53,759 bases of DNA from Klebsiella planticola ATCC 33531 (GTDB lineage: Bacteria; Pseudomonadota; Gammaproteobacteria; Enterobacterales; Enterobacteriaceae): NCBI RefSeq assembly GCF_000735435.1, contig NZ_JMPP01000054.1, positions 1 through 53,759 of the forward strand. The letters are read 5' to 3'. The notes under the pieces were generated by a model that saw nothing but the letters and a program-made list of their open reading frames with translations, searched no databases and had not been told where the DNA came from. Numbering within the stretch: the first letter of the stretch is position 1; each line of letters opens with the position of its first letter. Made by a program: the position numbers and the translations under genes. This document shows, piece by piece, positions 18,323 to 27,800 of the stretch.

Positions 18323-21300
18323 ATGGGCACCACCACCATGGGTGTTAAGCTTGACGACGCGACGCGTGAACGCATCAAGTTCGCCGCGAGCCGTATTGAC
18401 CGCACGCCGCACTGGCTGATTAAACAGGCCATTTTCAACTATCTGGAAAAGCTGGAAAACGACGAGACGCTGCCCGAGCTGCCGGCCCTGCTTGCCGGCG
18501 CCGCCAATGAAAGCGATGACGTCAGCAGCCCGGTCGATGAGCCGTGGCAGCCATTCCTCGAATTTGCCGAGCAGATTCTGCCGCAGTCCGTCACCCGGGC
18601 CTCGATTACCGCCGCTTACCGCCGGGCAGAAACTGACGCCGTCCCTATGCTGCTGGAGCAGGCGCGCCTGCCGCAGCCGCTGGCTGAACAGGCGCATAAG
18701 CTGGCTTATCAGCTGGCGGAGAAACTGCGTAATCAAAAAACCGCCAGCGGTCGCGCCGGCATGGTGCAGAGCCTGCTACAAGAGTTTTCGCTCTCTTCAC
18801 AGGAAGGGGTGGCGCTGATGTGTCTGGCGGAGGCGCTGCTGCGTATTCCGGACAAAGCCACCCGCGATGCCCTCATCCGCGACAAAATCAGCAACGGTAA
18901 CTGGCAGTCGCACATCGGCCGCAGCCCGTCGCTGTTCGTCAATGCGGCAACCTGGGGCCTGCTGTTTACCGGCAAACTGGTCTCTACCCATAACGAAACC
19001 AGCCTTTCGCGCTCGCTGAACCGGATTATCGGCAAAAGCGGCGAACCGCTGATTCGCAAAGGCGTCGACATGGCGATGCGTTTGATGGGCGAACAGTTCG
19101 TGACCGGCGAAACCATCGCCGAAGCGCTGGCCAACGCCCGCAAGCTGGAAGAGAAAGGGTTCCGTTACTCCTACGATATGCTGGGCGAGGCCGCGCTCAC
19201 CGCCGCCGATGCTCAGGCCTATATGGTCTCCTACCAGCAGGCGATCCACGCGATTGGCAAAGCCTCTAACGGCCGCGGCATTTATGAAGGTCCGGGGATT
19301 TCGATCAAACTCTCTGCGCTGCACCCGCGCTACAGCCGCGCACAATACGATCGGGTGATGGATGAGCTGTATCCGCGGCTGAAATCATTGACCCTGCTGG
19401 CGCGTCAGTACGATATCGGGATTAACATCGATGCCGAAGAGGCCGATCGCCTGGAGATCTCCCTCGACCTGCTGGAGAAGCTGTGCTTTGAACCAGAGCT
19501 AGCCGGCTGGAACGGAATTGGCTTCGTGATTCAGGCCTACCAAAAACGCTGCCCGTTCGTCATTGATTCCCTGATTGACCTCGCCACCCGCAGCCGCCGT
19601 CGCCTGATGATCCGCCTGGTAAAAGGCGCCTACTGGGACAGCGAAATCAAACGCGCGCAGATGGACGGCCTCGAAGGCTACCCGGTGTATACCCGCAAGG
19701 TGTACACCGACGTCTCCTACCTCGCCTGCGCGAAAAAGCTGCTGGCGGTGCCGAGCCTTATCTACCCGCAGTTCGCCACCCACAACGCCCATACCCTGGC
19801 AGCCATTTATCAGTTGGCCGGGCAAAACTACTATCCGGGCCAGTATGAGTTCCAGTGCCTGCACGGCATGGGCGAACCGCTCTACGAACAGGTAGTCGGC
19901 AAGGTTGCCGACGGGAAACTGAACCGTCCGTGCCGAATTTATGCGCCGGTCGGGACCCACGAGACGCTGCTGGCATACCTGGTACGCCGCCTGCTGGAAA
20001 ACGGCGCCAACACCTCCTTTGTTAACCGTATCGCGGATACTACGCTGCCGCTGGACGAGCTGGTTGCCGACCCGGTCAGCGCCGTGGAAAAACTGGCCCG
20101 GCAGGAGGGTCAGGCCGGTCTGCCCCATCCGAAGATCCCGCTGCCGCGCGATCTGTACGGCAAAGGCCGCAGCAACTCCGCGGGCCTGGATCTGGCCAAT
20201 GAACACCGTCTGGCCTCCCTCTCCTCCTCTCTGCTGAACAGCGCATTGCACAAATGGCAAGCGCTGCCGGCGCTGGAGCATCCGGTGATGGCGGGCGAAC
20301 TGCAGGCGGTGATTAACCCGGCCGAGCCGAAAGATATCGTCGGCCACGTGCGTGAAGCCCACCCGGAAGAGATTGAACTGGCGCTGACCAGCGCAGTCAA
20401 TAACGCGCCTATCTGGTTTGCCACCCCGCCGCAGGAACGAGCGGCGATCCTTGAACGCGCGGCGGTGCTGATGGAAGACCAGATGCAGACGCTGATCGGC
20501 ATTCTGGTCCGTGAAGCCGGTAAAACCTTCAGCAACGCCATCGCCGAAGTCCGCGAAGCCGTCGATTTTCTCCACTACTACGCCGGTCAGGTGCGCGACG
20601 ATTTCGATAATGAAACCCACCGTCCGCTGGGACCGGTAGTTTGTATTAGTCCGTGGAACTTCCCACTGGCGATTTTCACCGGTCAGATTGCCGCCGCGCT
20701 GGCCGCCGGTAACAGCGTGCTGGCGAAACCCGCCGAACAGACGCCGCTGATTGCCGCTCAGGGCGTAGCGATTCTGCTGGAAGCCGGCGTTCCGCCGGGC
20801 GTGATTCAGCTGCTGCCGGGCCGCGGGGAAACCGTCGGCGCCGCGCTGACCACCGACGAACGCGTGCGCGGCGTGATGTTCACCGGCTCCACCGAAGTCG
20901 CCACGCTGCTGCAACGCAATATCGCCAGCCGCCTGGATGCACAGGGTCGCCCGACGCCGCTTATCGCCGAAACCGGCGGGATGAACGCCATGATCGTCGA
21001 CTCCTCGGCCCTTACCGAGCAAGTGGTGATCGACGTGCTGGCCTCCGCGTTTGATAGCGCCGGGCAGCGCTGTTCCGCCCTGCGTATTCTCTGCCTGCAG
21101 GAAGAGATCGCCGACCATACGCTGACCATGCTGCGCGGCGCAATGGGCGAATGCCGGATGGGCAACCCTGGCCGTCTGACGACCGACATTGGTCCGGTCA
21201 TCGATGCCGAAGCCAAAGAGAATATTGAACGCCATATTCAGAGCCTGCGCGCCAAAGGCCGCACGGTGTTCCAGGCGGTACGGGAAAACAGCGAGGATGC

Positions 21301-22285
21301 GCGTGAGTGGCAAAGCGGGACCTTCATTCCGCCGACCCTGATCGAACTCGAGAGCTTTGATGAGCTGAAAAAAGAGGTCTTTGGCCCGGTGCTGCACGTG
21401 GTTCGCTATAACCGCAACGAGCTGGATCAGCTGGTCGAGCAGATTAACGCCTCCGGCTACGGTCTGACCCTCGGCGTCCATACCCGCATCGACGAAACCA
21501 TTGCTCAGGTCACCGGCAGCGCGAAGGTCGGCAACCTGTACGTTAACCGCAATATGGTTGGCGCCGTGGTCGGCGTGCAGCCGTTTGGCGGCGAAGGTCT
21601 GTCGGGGACCGGACCGAAAGCCGGCGGCCCGCTGTATCTGTATCGTCTGCTCTCCAGCCGCCCGCAAAACGCCGTGGGAACCACGCTCGCCCGCCAGGAT
21701 GCGGAACGTCCGCTGGATGCGCAGCTGAAAACCCTGCTGGAAAAACCGCTAAACGCCCTGCAGCAGTGGGCCGCCGGTCGTCCTGAACTGCAGGCGCTGT
21801 GTCAGCAGTACCGTGAACTGGCGCAAGCCGGCACCCAACGTCTGCTGCCGGGTCCAACCGGCGAGCGCAATACCCTGACCTTTATCCCTCGCGACCGCGT
21901 ACTGTGCGTGGCGGATAACGAGCAGGATGCGCTGATTCAGCTGGCGGCGGTCACCGCAGTCGGCTGTGAAATCCTGTGGCCCGAGAGCGCTCTGCATCGC
22001 GAGCTGGCGAAGAAGCTGCCGCGCGAGGTCAGCGAACGTCTCCACTTTGCCAAACCAGAGATGCTGACCGCTCAGGCTTTCGATGCGGTTATCTACCACG
22101 GCGATTCCGATCAGCTGCGGGAACTGTGTGAACAGGTGGCGGCACGCGACGGCGCGATTATCTCGGTTCAGGGGTTCGCTCGCGGTGAAAGCAACCTGTT
22201 GCTGGAACGCCTCTATATTGAACGCTCGCTGAGCGTCAATACTGCGGCGGCAGGCGGTAACGCTAGCCTGATGACCATCGGCTAA
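18323..22285 (+). CDS. putA: PutA, trifunctional proline dehydrogenase / P5C dehydrogenase / repressor
   Basis: Oxidises proline to glutamate in two steps and represses the put genes. The 1320-residue protein has the E. coli length: an N-terminal ribbon-helix-helix (about 1-47, MGTTTMGVKLDDATRER), the FAD-dependent proline dehydrogenase barrel (about 260-600, including RSRRRLMIRLVKGAYWDSEIK), the NAD-dependent P5C dehydrogenase (about 640-1130, with SPWNFPLAIFTGQ, AETGGMNAM and the catalytic Cys in SAGQRCSAL), and a C-terminal tail ending RSLSVNTAAAGGNASLMTIG. The start at 18323 follows the E. coli form and has AGGAG upstream. A terminator follows after about 60 bp. Confidence 0.98.
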   Translation: MGTTTMGVKLDDATRERIKFAASRIDRTPHWLIKQAIFNYLEKLENDETLPELPALLAGAANESDDVSSPVDEPWQPFLEFAEQILPQSVTRASITAAYRRAETDAVPMLLEQARLPQPLAEQAHKLAYQLAEKLRNQKTASGRAGMVQSLLQEFSLSSQEGVALMCLAEALLRIPDKATRDALIRDKISNGNWQSHIGRSPSLFVNAATWGLLFTGKLVSTHNETSLSRSLNRIIGKSGEPLIRKGVDMAMRLMGEQFVTGETIAEALANARKLEEKGFRYSYDMLGEAALTAADAQAYMVSYQQAIHAIGKASNGRGIYEGPGISIKLSALHPRYSRAQYDRVMDELYPRLKSLTLLARQYDIGINIDAEEADRLEISLDLLEKLCFEPELAGWNGIGFVIQAYQKRCPFVIDSLIDLATRSRRRLMIRLVKGAYWDSEIKRAQMDGLEGYPVYTRKVYTDVSYLACAKKLLAVPSLIYPQFATHNAHTLAAIYQLAGQNYYPGQYEFQCLHGMGEPLYEQVVGKVADGKLNRPCRIYAPVGTHETLLAYLVRRLLENGANTSFVNRIADTTLPLDELVADPVSAVEKLARQEGQAGLPHPKIPLPRDLYGKGRSNSAGLDLANEHRLASLSSSLLNSALHKWQALPALEHPVMAGELQAVINPAEPKDIVGHVREAHPEEIELALTSAVNNAPIWFATPPQERAAILERAAVLMEDQMQTLIGILVREAGKTFSNAIAEVREAVDFLHYYAGQVRDDFDNETHRPLGPVVCISPWNFPLAIFTGQIAAALAAGNSVLAKPAEQTPLIAAQGVAILLEAGVPPGVIQLLPGRGETVGAALTTDERVRGVMFTGSTEVATLLQRNIASRLDAQGRPTPLIAETGGMNAMIVDSSALTEQVVIDVLASAFDSAGQRCSALRILCLQEEIADHTLTMLRGAMGECRMGNPGRLTTDIGPVIDAEAKENIERHIQSLRAKGRTVFQAVRENSEDAREWQSGTFIPPTLIELESFDELKKEVFGPVLHVVRYNRNELDQLVEQINASGYGLTLGVHTRIDETIAQVTGSAKVGNLYVNRNMVGAVVGVQPFGGEGLSGTGPKAGGPLYLYRLLSSRPQNAVGTTLARQDAERPLDAQLKTLLEKPLNALQQWAAGRPELQALCQQYRELAQAGTQRLLPGPTGERNTLTFIPRDRVLCVADNEQDALIQLAAVTAVGCEILWPESALHRELAKKLPREVSERLHFAKPEMLTAQAFDAVIYHGDSDQLRELCEQVAARDGAIISVQGFARGESNLLLERLYIERSLSVNTAAAGGNASLMTIG

Positions 22286-22346
22286 GGGTCTGTTGCGACC
22301 GACATCCACGTCAGCTGATGACACCGGACGCCGGCTGTGGTTAATT

Positions 22347-22373
22347 AAAGCTCCCCCGACGGGAGCTTTTTTT
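22347..22373 (+). terminator. terminator of putA
   Basis: AAAGCTCCC and GGGAGCTTT form a 9-bp stem with a loop of about five bases followed by a run of T residues, about 60 bp after the putA stop and just ahead of the LprI-like gene. Confidence 0.87.
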
Positions 22374-22387
22374 ATGGGAGTGGACCA

Positions 22388-22783
22388 ATGAAACGAACTT
22401 TAATTGCCCTCGCAGCCCTGCTGGCAAGCGGACAGGCGCTGGCGGACGAATGTGCTAACGCCGGCAATCAGGCTGAGTTGAACCAGTGTACGGCAGCACA
22501 ATATCAGGCGGCCGATAGCAAGCTGAATCAGACCTATCAGGAAGCGCTGAAACGCGCCGCGGGTAAACAGCAGGAACAGCTGAAAAAAGCGCAGCTGGCG
22601 TGGATAGCGCTGCGCGACGCCGACTGCACCTTCCTCGCTTCCGGCGCCGAAGGCGGCAGCGTCCAGCCGATGCTTATCAACCAGTGTATGGCAGACAAAA
22701 CCGTGGAGCGTGAATCGTTCCTTGCTTCGCTGCTGCAGTGTGAAGATGGCGACCAGAGCTGCCCGCTTCCCCCCGCCAATTAA
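22388..22783 (+). CDS. LprI/DUF1311-family periplasmic protein
   Basis: A 131-residue secreted protein with a Sec signal peptide (cleavage after GQALA, about residue 19). The mature chain fits the LprI-N (DUF1311) family: CANAGNQAELNQCTAAQYQAADSKLNQ, then the motif LKKAQLAWIALRDADCTF. Six Cys in the mature chain are expected to form disulfides. Some relatives inhibit lysozyme, which is the basis of the family name, but this is not shown for this protein. GGGAG lies upstream of the ATG. Its stop overlaps the convergent rutR stop by 4 bp, and the putA terminator lies just upstream. Confidence 0.8.
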   Translation: MKRTLIALAALLASGQALADECANAGNQAELNQCTAAQYQAADSKLNQTYQEALKRAAGKQQEQLKKAQLAWIALRDADCTFLASGAEGGSVQPMLINQCMADKTVERESFLASLLQCEDGDQSCPLPPAN

Positions 22784-23418
22784 CGTACCCGGATACCTTC
22801 AATGATCATCCGCTGGACGTTCTCTACGGTTTGTTGAAAAAACGCCTCGTCGCGCAACGTTGCGCCGGTGACCGCCTCAATCTGCGTGGCAAAATCGGCG
22901 TAATGTTGAGTGGTGGCCCAGATCATGAAGATCAGATGCTGAGGGTCGACCGGCGCCAGTTTCCCGCTATCGACCCAGCCAGAGACAATCGCCGACTTTT
23001 CATCCACCAGCGCTTTCAGATCGCCGGTCAGCTCGCCCATCAGCAGCGGCGCGCCCTGTAGCATCTCCAGACAAAACAGCCTGGAGGCCTGCGGATAATC
23101 GCGCGACACCTCCAGCTTGAGGCGAATATATTCGCGGATAGCGACCAGCGGGCTGATATCTTCGCGAAACGCCCTCAGCGGCGCCAGCCAGATGGTGAGG
23201 ATCTGCTGCAGCACGGCGACATACAGCGCCTCTTTCGACGGGTAGTAATAGAGTAGATTCGTTTTCGATACCCCGGCCAGCTCTGCAACCTGCTCAAGCC
23301 GCGTACCGTGGATACCAAACTGGGAAAATGCGTCCAGCGCAGCGGCCAGGATAGCCTCTTTCTTTGCGCTCACCGCCTGCGAACGCTTCCCGGTTTTTTT
23401 CACAGCGCCCTCTGCCAT
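22780..23418 (-). CDS. rutR: RutR, TetR-family uracil-responsive repressor
   Basis: TetR-family regulator of pyrimidine use, 212 residues as in E. coli. The N-terminal helix-turn-helix is visible (LEQVAELAGVSKTNLLYYYPSKEALY, about 45-70), and the C-terminal ligand domain binds uracil or thymine, which releases it from DNA. It is divergent from rutA across 283 bp that carry a RutR box. The start at 23418 is chosen by matching the E. coli N-terminus (MAEGAVKKTGKRS); an ATG at 23424 two codons upstream is possible. Confidence 0.95.
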   Translation of the reverse strand: MAEGAVKKTGKRSQAVSAKKEAILAAALDAFSQFGIHGTRLEQVAELAGVSKTNLLYYYPSKEALYVAVLQQILTIWLAPLRAFREDISPLVAIREYIRLKLEVSRDYPQASRLFCLEMLQGAPLLMGELTGDLKALVDEKSAIVSGWVDSGKLAPVDPQHLIFMIWATTQHYADFATQIEAVTGATLRDEAFFQQTVENVQRMIIEGIRVR

Positions 23419-23478
23419 CATCATCTCCTTCTTTCAACGCCATCAGCATAGCAAAAGCCCAACCTTGACACGACCTTA

Positions 23479-23495
23479 TGCACCCCAATTGCGCA
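23479..23495 (+). promoter_or_regulatory. NtrC-like enhancer site upstream of rutA
   Basis: TGCACCCCAATTGCGCA resembles the NtrC dyad TGCACCA-N-TGGTGCA, about 125 bp upstream of the sigma-54 promoter. A further partial site (CGTGCA near 23511) follows. In E. coli the rut operon is NtrC-activated under nitrogen limitation. Confidence 0.6.
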
Positions 23496-23522
23496 TGACT
23501 GCCGTTTTTTCGTGCACTCATT

Positions 23523-23538
23523 TTGACCATTTAGTCCA
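23523..23538 (+). promoter_or_regulatory. RutR operator
   Basis: TTGACCATTTAGTCCA matches the RutR box TTGACCA-NN-TGGTCAA with two changes in the second half. It lies between the NtrC-like site and the sigma-54 promoter, so RutR bound here could block the activator. Confidence 0.78.
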
Positions 23539-23603
23539 CTTTTATCACCTTCATTTTAAGCAACCAATACGCAACACATTAATAACATTGATTTTTGCAA
23601 AAC

Positions 23604-23619
23604 TGGCATTCCCTTTGCT
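23604..23619 (+). promoter_or_regulatory. sigma-54 promoter of rutA
   Basis: TGGCATTCCCTTTGCT fits the sigma-54 -24/-12 consensus TGGCAC-N5-TTGC(A/T). It lies about 85 bp upstream of the rutA start and gives a predicted start of transcription near 23631. Confidence 0.78.
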
Positions 23620-23701
23620 TTAGCTTTCTGGCGAGGTGACCCAGGAGATGCAGGATGCAGCACCGCGCGCCTTCTTCGTCAACGATTGCAGAGAGGTACG
23701 T

Positions 23702-24793
23702 ATGAAAATTGGTGTCTTCGTTCCGATTGGTAATAACGGCTGGTTGATTTCAACCCATGCCCCGCAGTACATGCCGACGTTCGAACTGAATAAAGCGATC
23801 GTCCAGAAAGCGGAGCATTACCATTTTGATTTTGCGCTGTCGATGATCAAACTGCGCGGTTTCGGCGGCAAAACCGAGTTCTGGGATCATAACCTCGAAT
23901 CCTTCACCTTAATGGCCGGCCTGGCCGCAGTGACCTCGCGGATCCAGATCTACGCCACCGCCGCGACGCTCACGCTGCCGCCAGCCATTGTCGCCCGGAT
24001 GGCCTCCACCATCGACTCTATCTCCGGCGGCCGCTTCGGCGTCAATCTGGTGACCGGCTGGCAAAAACCGGAATATGAGCAGATGGGCATCTGGCCCGGC
24101 GACGATTATTTCGCCCGCCGCTACGACTATCTCACCGAATATGTCCAGGTGCTGCGCGACCTGTGGGGCACCGGGCGCAGCGACTTTAAAGGCGACCACT
24201 TCACGATGAACGACTGTCGCGTCAGCCCGCAGCCGTCGCAGCCGATGAAAGTGATCTGCGCCGGGCAAAGCGACGCGGGCATGGCCTTCTCCGCCCAGTA
24301 TGCCGACTATAACTTCTGCTTCGGCAAAGGGGTCAATACCCCGACCGCCTTTGCGCCGACCGCCGCGCGCATGATGCAGGCGGCGGAAAAGACCGGTCGC
24401 GACGTGGGCTCCTATGTGCTGTTCATGGTCATCGCCGATGAAACCGACGAAGCGGCCCGCGCCAAATGGGAGCACTACAAGGCGGGAGCCGATGACGAAG
24501 CGCTGGCCTGGCTCACCGAACAAAGCCAAAAAGACACCCGCTCCGGCAGCGACACCAACGTCCGCCAGATGGCCGACCCGACCTCGGCGGTCAATATCAA
24601 TATGGGAACGCTGGTGGGCTCCTACGCCAACGTCGCCCGAATGCTCGACGACGTCGCCTCCGTCCCCGGCACCGACGGCGTCCTGCTGACGTTTGATGAT
24701 TTTCTTTCTGGCATCGATGCCTTTGGCCAGCGCATTCAGCCGCTGATGCGCTGCCGTGACCATATTGCCACCGTTACCCGCGAGGTTGCCTGA
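23702..24793 (+). CDS. rutA: RutA, pyrimidine (uracil) monooxygenase
   Basis: Flavin-dependent monooxygenase of the luciferase-like family that opens the uracil or thymine ring, giving ureidoacrylate peracid. From this start it has 363 residues. Conserved stretches include [25 protein letters not shown] at the N-terminus, [14 protein letters not shown], and [17 protein letters not shown]. The start at 23702 has GAGAGG five bases upstream; an in-frame ATG at 23636 would add 22 less conserved residues. Its stop overlaps rutB by one base (TGATG). RutF supplies reduced flavin. Confidence 0.97.
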   Translation: MKIGVFVPIGNNGWLISTHAPQYMPTFELNKAIVQKAEHYHFDFALSMIKLRGFGGKTEFWDHNLESFTLMAGLAAVTSRIQIYATAATLTLPPAIVARMASTIDSISGGRFGVNLVTGWQKPEYEQMGIWPGDDYFARRYDYLTEYVQVLRDLWGTGRSDFKGDHFTMNDCRVSPQPSQPMKVICAGQSDAGMAFSAQYADYNFCFGKGVNTPTAFAPTAARMMQAAEKTGRDVGSYVLFMVIADETDEAARAKWEHYKAGADDEALAWLTEQSQKDTRSGSDTNVRQMADPTSAVNINMGTLVGSYANVARMLDDVASVPGTDGVLLTFDDFLSGIDAFGQRIQPLMRCRDHIATVTREVA

Positions 24794-25503
24794 TGATTAC
24801 GCTTTCCGCCCGTCCGGAATCCCTGACCTTCCCGGCGCAAAATAGCGCGCTGATCGTCGTCGATATGCAAAACGCCTATGCCAGCCAGGGAGGATATCTC
24901 GATCTTGCCGGGTTTGATGTCTCCGCCACCCGGCCGGTTATCGACAACATTAATACCGCCGTTGCCGCGGCCCGCGCCGCCGGCATGCTGATCATCTGGT
25001 TCCAGAACGGCTGGGATGAGGAGTATATGGAAGCCGGTGGCCCGGGCTCGCCGAACTACCACAAATCTAACGCTCTGAAGACCATGCGCCGTCGTCCTGA
25101 ACTGCAGGGCAAACTGTTGGCTAAAGGCGGCTGGGATTATCAACTGGTCGATGAGCTGCAGCCCCAGCCCGGCGATGTGGTGCTGCCGAAACCGCGCTAC
25201 AGCGGCTTTTTCAACACTCAGCTGGACAGTATTTTGCGCAGCCGCGGCATTCGCCACCTGATCTTTACCGGCATCGCCACCAATGTTTGCGTGGAGTCCA
25301 CCCTGCGCGACGGCTTCTTCCTCGAGTATTTCGGCGTCGTGCTGGAAGATGCCACCCACCAGGCGGGCCCGGCCTTCGCCCAGCAGGCTGCACTGTTCAA
25401 TATTGAGACCTTCTTTGGCTGGGTCAGCGACGTCGCCAGCTTCTGCGATGCGCTGGCCCCCGCCGCCCCGCTATCTTTCCCGGAGGAGAAACGTTATGCC
25501 TAA
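24793..25503 (+). CDS. rutB: RutB, ureidoacrylate amidohydrolase
   Basis: Isochorismatase-like hydrolase of 236 residues that cleaves the ring-opened ureidoacrylate, releasing carbamate (then ammonia) and aminoacrylate. The Asp-Lys-Cys triad is visible: Asp in [10 protein letters not shown], the Lys region after NYHKSN, and Cys in [15 protein letters not shown]. The reading frame begins at the A of the rutA stop and overlaps rutC by 8 bp, which fits tight translational coupling in rutABCDEFG. Confidence 0.96.
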   Translation: MITLSARPESLTFPAQNSALIVVDMQNAYASQGGYLDLAGFDVSATRPVIDNINTAVAAARAAGMLIIWFQNGWDEEYMEAGGPGSPNYHKSNALKTMRRRPELQGKLLAKGGWDYQLVDELQPQPGDVVLPKPRYSGFFNTQLDSILRSRGIRHLIFTGIATNVCVESTLRDGFFLEYFGVVLEDATHQAGPAFAQQAALFNIETFFGWVSDVASFCDALAPAAPLSFPEEKRYA

Positions 25504-25891
25504 ACAGGTGATTATTCCGCCCGGCACCACCACGCCGATTGCCCCTTTCGTCCCTGGCACGCTGGCCGATGGGGTGGTGTATGTCTCCGGCACTCTGCCG
25601 TTTGACAAGCAAAATAACGTGGTCCACATCGGCGACCCAAAGGCGCAAACCCGTCACGTTCTGGAAACGATCAAAACGGTGATCGAAACGGCGGGTGGCA
25701 GTATGGAGGATGTGACGTTCAACAGCATCTTTATCACCGACTGGAAAAACTACGCCGCGATTAACGAAGTCTATGCCGAGTTCTTCCCGGGGGATAAACC
25801 GGCGCGCTTCTGCATCCAGTGCGGACTGGTCAAGCCGGAGGCGCTGGTAGAGATAGCGACCGTCGCCCATATCGGAAAAGCAGCATCATGA
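25496..25891 (+). CDS. rutC: RutC, aminoacrylate deaminase (RidA family)
   Basis: YjgF/UK114/RidA-family protein of 131 residues that clears reactive aminoacrylate, helping make malonic semialdehyde. Family stretches are [46 protein letters not shown] and the C-terminal Cys/Arg-bearing [27 protein letters not shown] lies 8 bp ahead of the ATG inside rutB. Both ends overlap neighbours (rutB by 8 bp, rutD by 4 bp). Confidence 0.96.
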   Translation: MPKQVIIPPGTTTPIAPFVPGTLADGVVYVSGTLPFDKQNNVVHIGDPKAQTRHVLETIKTVIETAGGSMEDVTFNSIFITDWKNYAAINEVYAEFFPGDKPARFCIQCGLVKPEALVEIATVAHIGKAAS

Positions 25892-26670
25892 AACTGAATA
25901 TCTCCCCGCCCCCCTTTGAGGGTGCACCGACGGTCGTGCTGAGCGCCGGCTTAGGCGGTGCGGGCAGCTACTGGCTGCCGCAGCGCGCGGCGCTGGAACA
26001 ACGGTATCAGCTGGTGAGCTATGATCAAAACGGCACCGGTGAAAACGCCGGGCCGCTGCCCGCCGGCTACAGCATGGCGACTATGGCGCAGGAGCTCAAT
26101 CAGGCGCTGCAGGCGGCGGGAATATCCCGCTTTGCCCTGGTGGGTCACGCCCTGGGGGCGCTGATTGCCCTGCAGCTGGCGCTGGACTTTCCGCAGGCGG
26201 TCAGCGGCCTGGTGTTGGTCAACGGCTGGCTAACCCTGTCTCCCCACACCCGCCGCTGTTTTCAGGTACGCGAGCGTCTGCTGCACGCGGGCGGTGCCCA
26301 GGCGTGGGTCGAAGCACAGCCTTTATTTCTCTACCCGGCGGAGTGGATGGCCGCGCGGATGCCGAGGCTAGAGGCGGAAGATGCTCTCGCCCTCAGCCAT
26401 TTTCAGGGCAAGGAGAATCTGCTCAAGCGGCTGCAGGCGTTGAAGCAGGCCGACTTTTCTCGCCGGGCGTCCGCCGTGGCATGCCCGACCCTGATCGTCA
26501 GCGCCCATGACGATCTGCTGGTTCCTGCCTCCTGCTCGCGCACGCTACAAGCGGCGATAGCGGGCAGCCAGCGGGTCGAGATGGCCTGGGGCGGCCACGC
26601 CTGCAACGTGACCGATGCCGACACCTTCAACCCTATTTTATGCAACGGGCTGGCCGCCATGCTGGCCTGA
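25888..26670 (+). CDS. rutD: RutD, carbamate/aminoacrylate hydrolase
   Basis: Alpha/beta-hydrolase of 260 residues in the rut pathway, thought to speed hydrolysis of carbamate and/or aminoacrylate. The fold is seen in [23 protein letters not shown], the nucleophile-elbow-like [15 protein letters not shown] and the late Asp/His stretches SAHDDLLVP and WGGHACNV. The elbow has Ala (GHALG) where many hydrolases have the catalytic Ser, which fits a protein whose role is less clear-cut. It starts at ATGA inside the rutC stop; 14 bp separate it from rutE. Confidence 0.93.
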   Translation: MKLNISPPPFEGAPTVVLSAGLGGAGSYWLPQRAALEQRYQLVSYDQNGTGENAGPLPAGYSMATMAQELNQALQAAGISRFALVGHALGALIALQLALDFPQAVSGLVLVNGWLTLSPHTRRCFQVRERLLHAGGAQAWVEAQPLFLYPAEWMAARMPRLEAEDALALSHFQGKENLLKRLQALKQADFSRRASAVACPTLIVSAHDDLLVPASCSRTLQAAIAGSQRVEMAWGGHACNVTDADTFNPILCNGLAAMLA

Positions 26671-26684
26671 TATCAGGAGAATCT

Positions 26685-27275
26685 ATGAGCGAAAGCATTA
26701 GCCAAAGCGCGCGCGACAGTCTGTTTACTCACGCCCGTACCCACAATGGCTGGCTGGATAAACCGGTCAGCGATAGCCTGCTGCACGAAATATACGATCT
26801 GATGAAAATGGGGCCGACCTCCGCCAACTGCTCCCCCGCACGGATCCTGTTTGTCCGCACGCCGGAAGGAAAGGAGAAACTGCGTCCGACGCTCTCCAGC
26901 GGCAACCTCGAAAAAACCCTGCGCGCGCCGGTGACCGCCATCGTGGCCTGGGATCGCGCCTTCTACGATCGCCTGCCGACGCTGTTCCCCCACGGCGATG
27001 CCCGCAGCTGGTTCACCTCCAGTCCGCAGCTGGCGGAAGAGACCGCCTTTCGCAACAGCTCTCTGCAGGCGGCATATCTGATTTTCGCCTGCCGCGCCCT
27101 TGGCCTGGATACCGGCCCGATGTCAGGGTTTGACCGCGATAAGGTTGATGCTGCGTTCTTTGCCAACAGCGGCTGGAAGAGCAACCTGTTGATTAATATT
27201 GGTTATGGCGACACTGCCAAACTGTATGGCCGCCTGCCGCGCCTGTCCTTTGATGATGCCTGCCAGCTGGCGTAA
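26685..27275 (+). CDS. rutE: RutE, malonic semialdehyde reductase
   Basis: Nitroreductase-family flavoprotein of 196 residues that reduces the toxic malonic semialdehyde to 3-hydroxypropionate in the rut pathway (YdfG does the same in E. coli). Family features are the N-terminal [16 protein letters not shown], the FMN-contact stretch [15 protein letters not shown] and the C-terminal [15 protein letters not shown]. An AGGAG site precedes the ATG. It is followed by rutF after 9 bp. Confidence 0.95.
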   Translation: MSESISQSARDSLFTHARTHNGWLDKPVSDSLLHEIYDLMKMGPTSANCSPARILFVRTPEGKEKLRPTLSSGNLEKTLRAPVTAIVAWDRAFYDRLPTLFPHGDARSWFTSSPQLAEETAFRNSSLQAAYLIFACRALGLDTGPMSGFDRDKVDAAFFANSGWKSNLLINIGYGDTAKLYGRLPRLSFDDACQLA

Positions 27276-27284
27276 GGAGCCACT

Positions 27285-27779
27285 ATGTCCGTAGCGGATA
27301 AACAGAGTTTTCGTGACGCCATGGCCCAGGTCGGCGCGGCGGTCAACGTGATTACCACCGATGGCCCGGCGGGTCGCGCCGGATTTACCGCCAGCGCGGT
27401 CTGTAGCGTCACCGATACGCCGCCAACGCTGCTGGTCTGTCTCAACCGCTCCGCCTCGGTGTGGCCAACCTTCCGCCAGCACCAGGCGCTGTGCGTCAAC
27501 ACCCTGGCGGCTGGCCAGGAGTCGCTCTCCAACGTCTTTGGCGGTAAAACGCCGATGGCGGAGCGTTTCGCCGCCGCCGAATGGCAAACCGGTCTCACCG
27601 GCTGCCCGCGCCTGGTCGATGCGCTGGTCAGCTTCGATTGTCGTATCAACCAGATAGTCAGCGTCGGCACCCACGACATTTTGTTCTGTGAAGTGGCCGC
27701 CATCGTCAGACATCCAGAGCCGCGCGGGCTGATGTGGTTCGACCGCGGCTACCACACGCTTATGCGTCCAGCCTGTTAA
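27285..27779 (+). CDS. rutF: RutF, NADH:flavin reductase
   Basis: Flavin reductase of 164 residues that provides reduced FMN to RutA. It fits the HpaC/RutF flavin reductase family: [39 protein letters not shown] near the N-terminus and a conserved C-terminal stretch [18 protein letters not shown] precedes the ATG. It is the sixth gene in the tight rutABCDEFG unit, with 21 bp to rutG. Confidence 0.95.
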   Translation: MSVADKQSFRDAMAQVGAAVNVITTDGPAGRAGFTASAVCSVTDTPPTLLVCLNRSASVWPTFRQHQALCVNTLAAGQESLSNVFGGKTPMAERFAAAEWQTGLTGCPRLVDALVSFDCRINQIVSVGTHDILFCEVAAIVRHPEPRGLMWFDRGYHTLMRPAC

Positions 27780-27800
27780 CTTCAAACCCGGGATATCATC

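Noticed and set aside
19499-21667. 722-residue minus-strand frame
   Set aside because: Shadow frame inside putA, produced by high GC; no protein family features.
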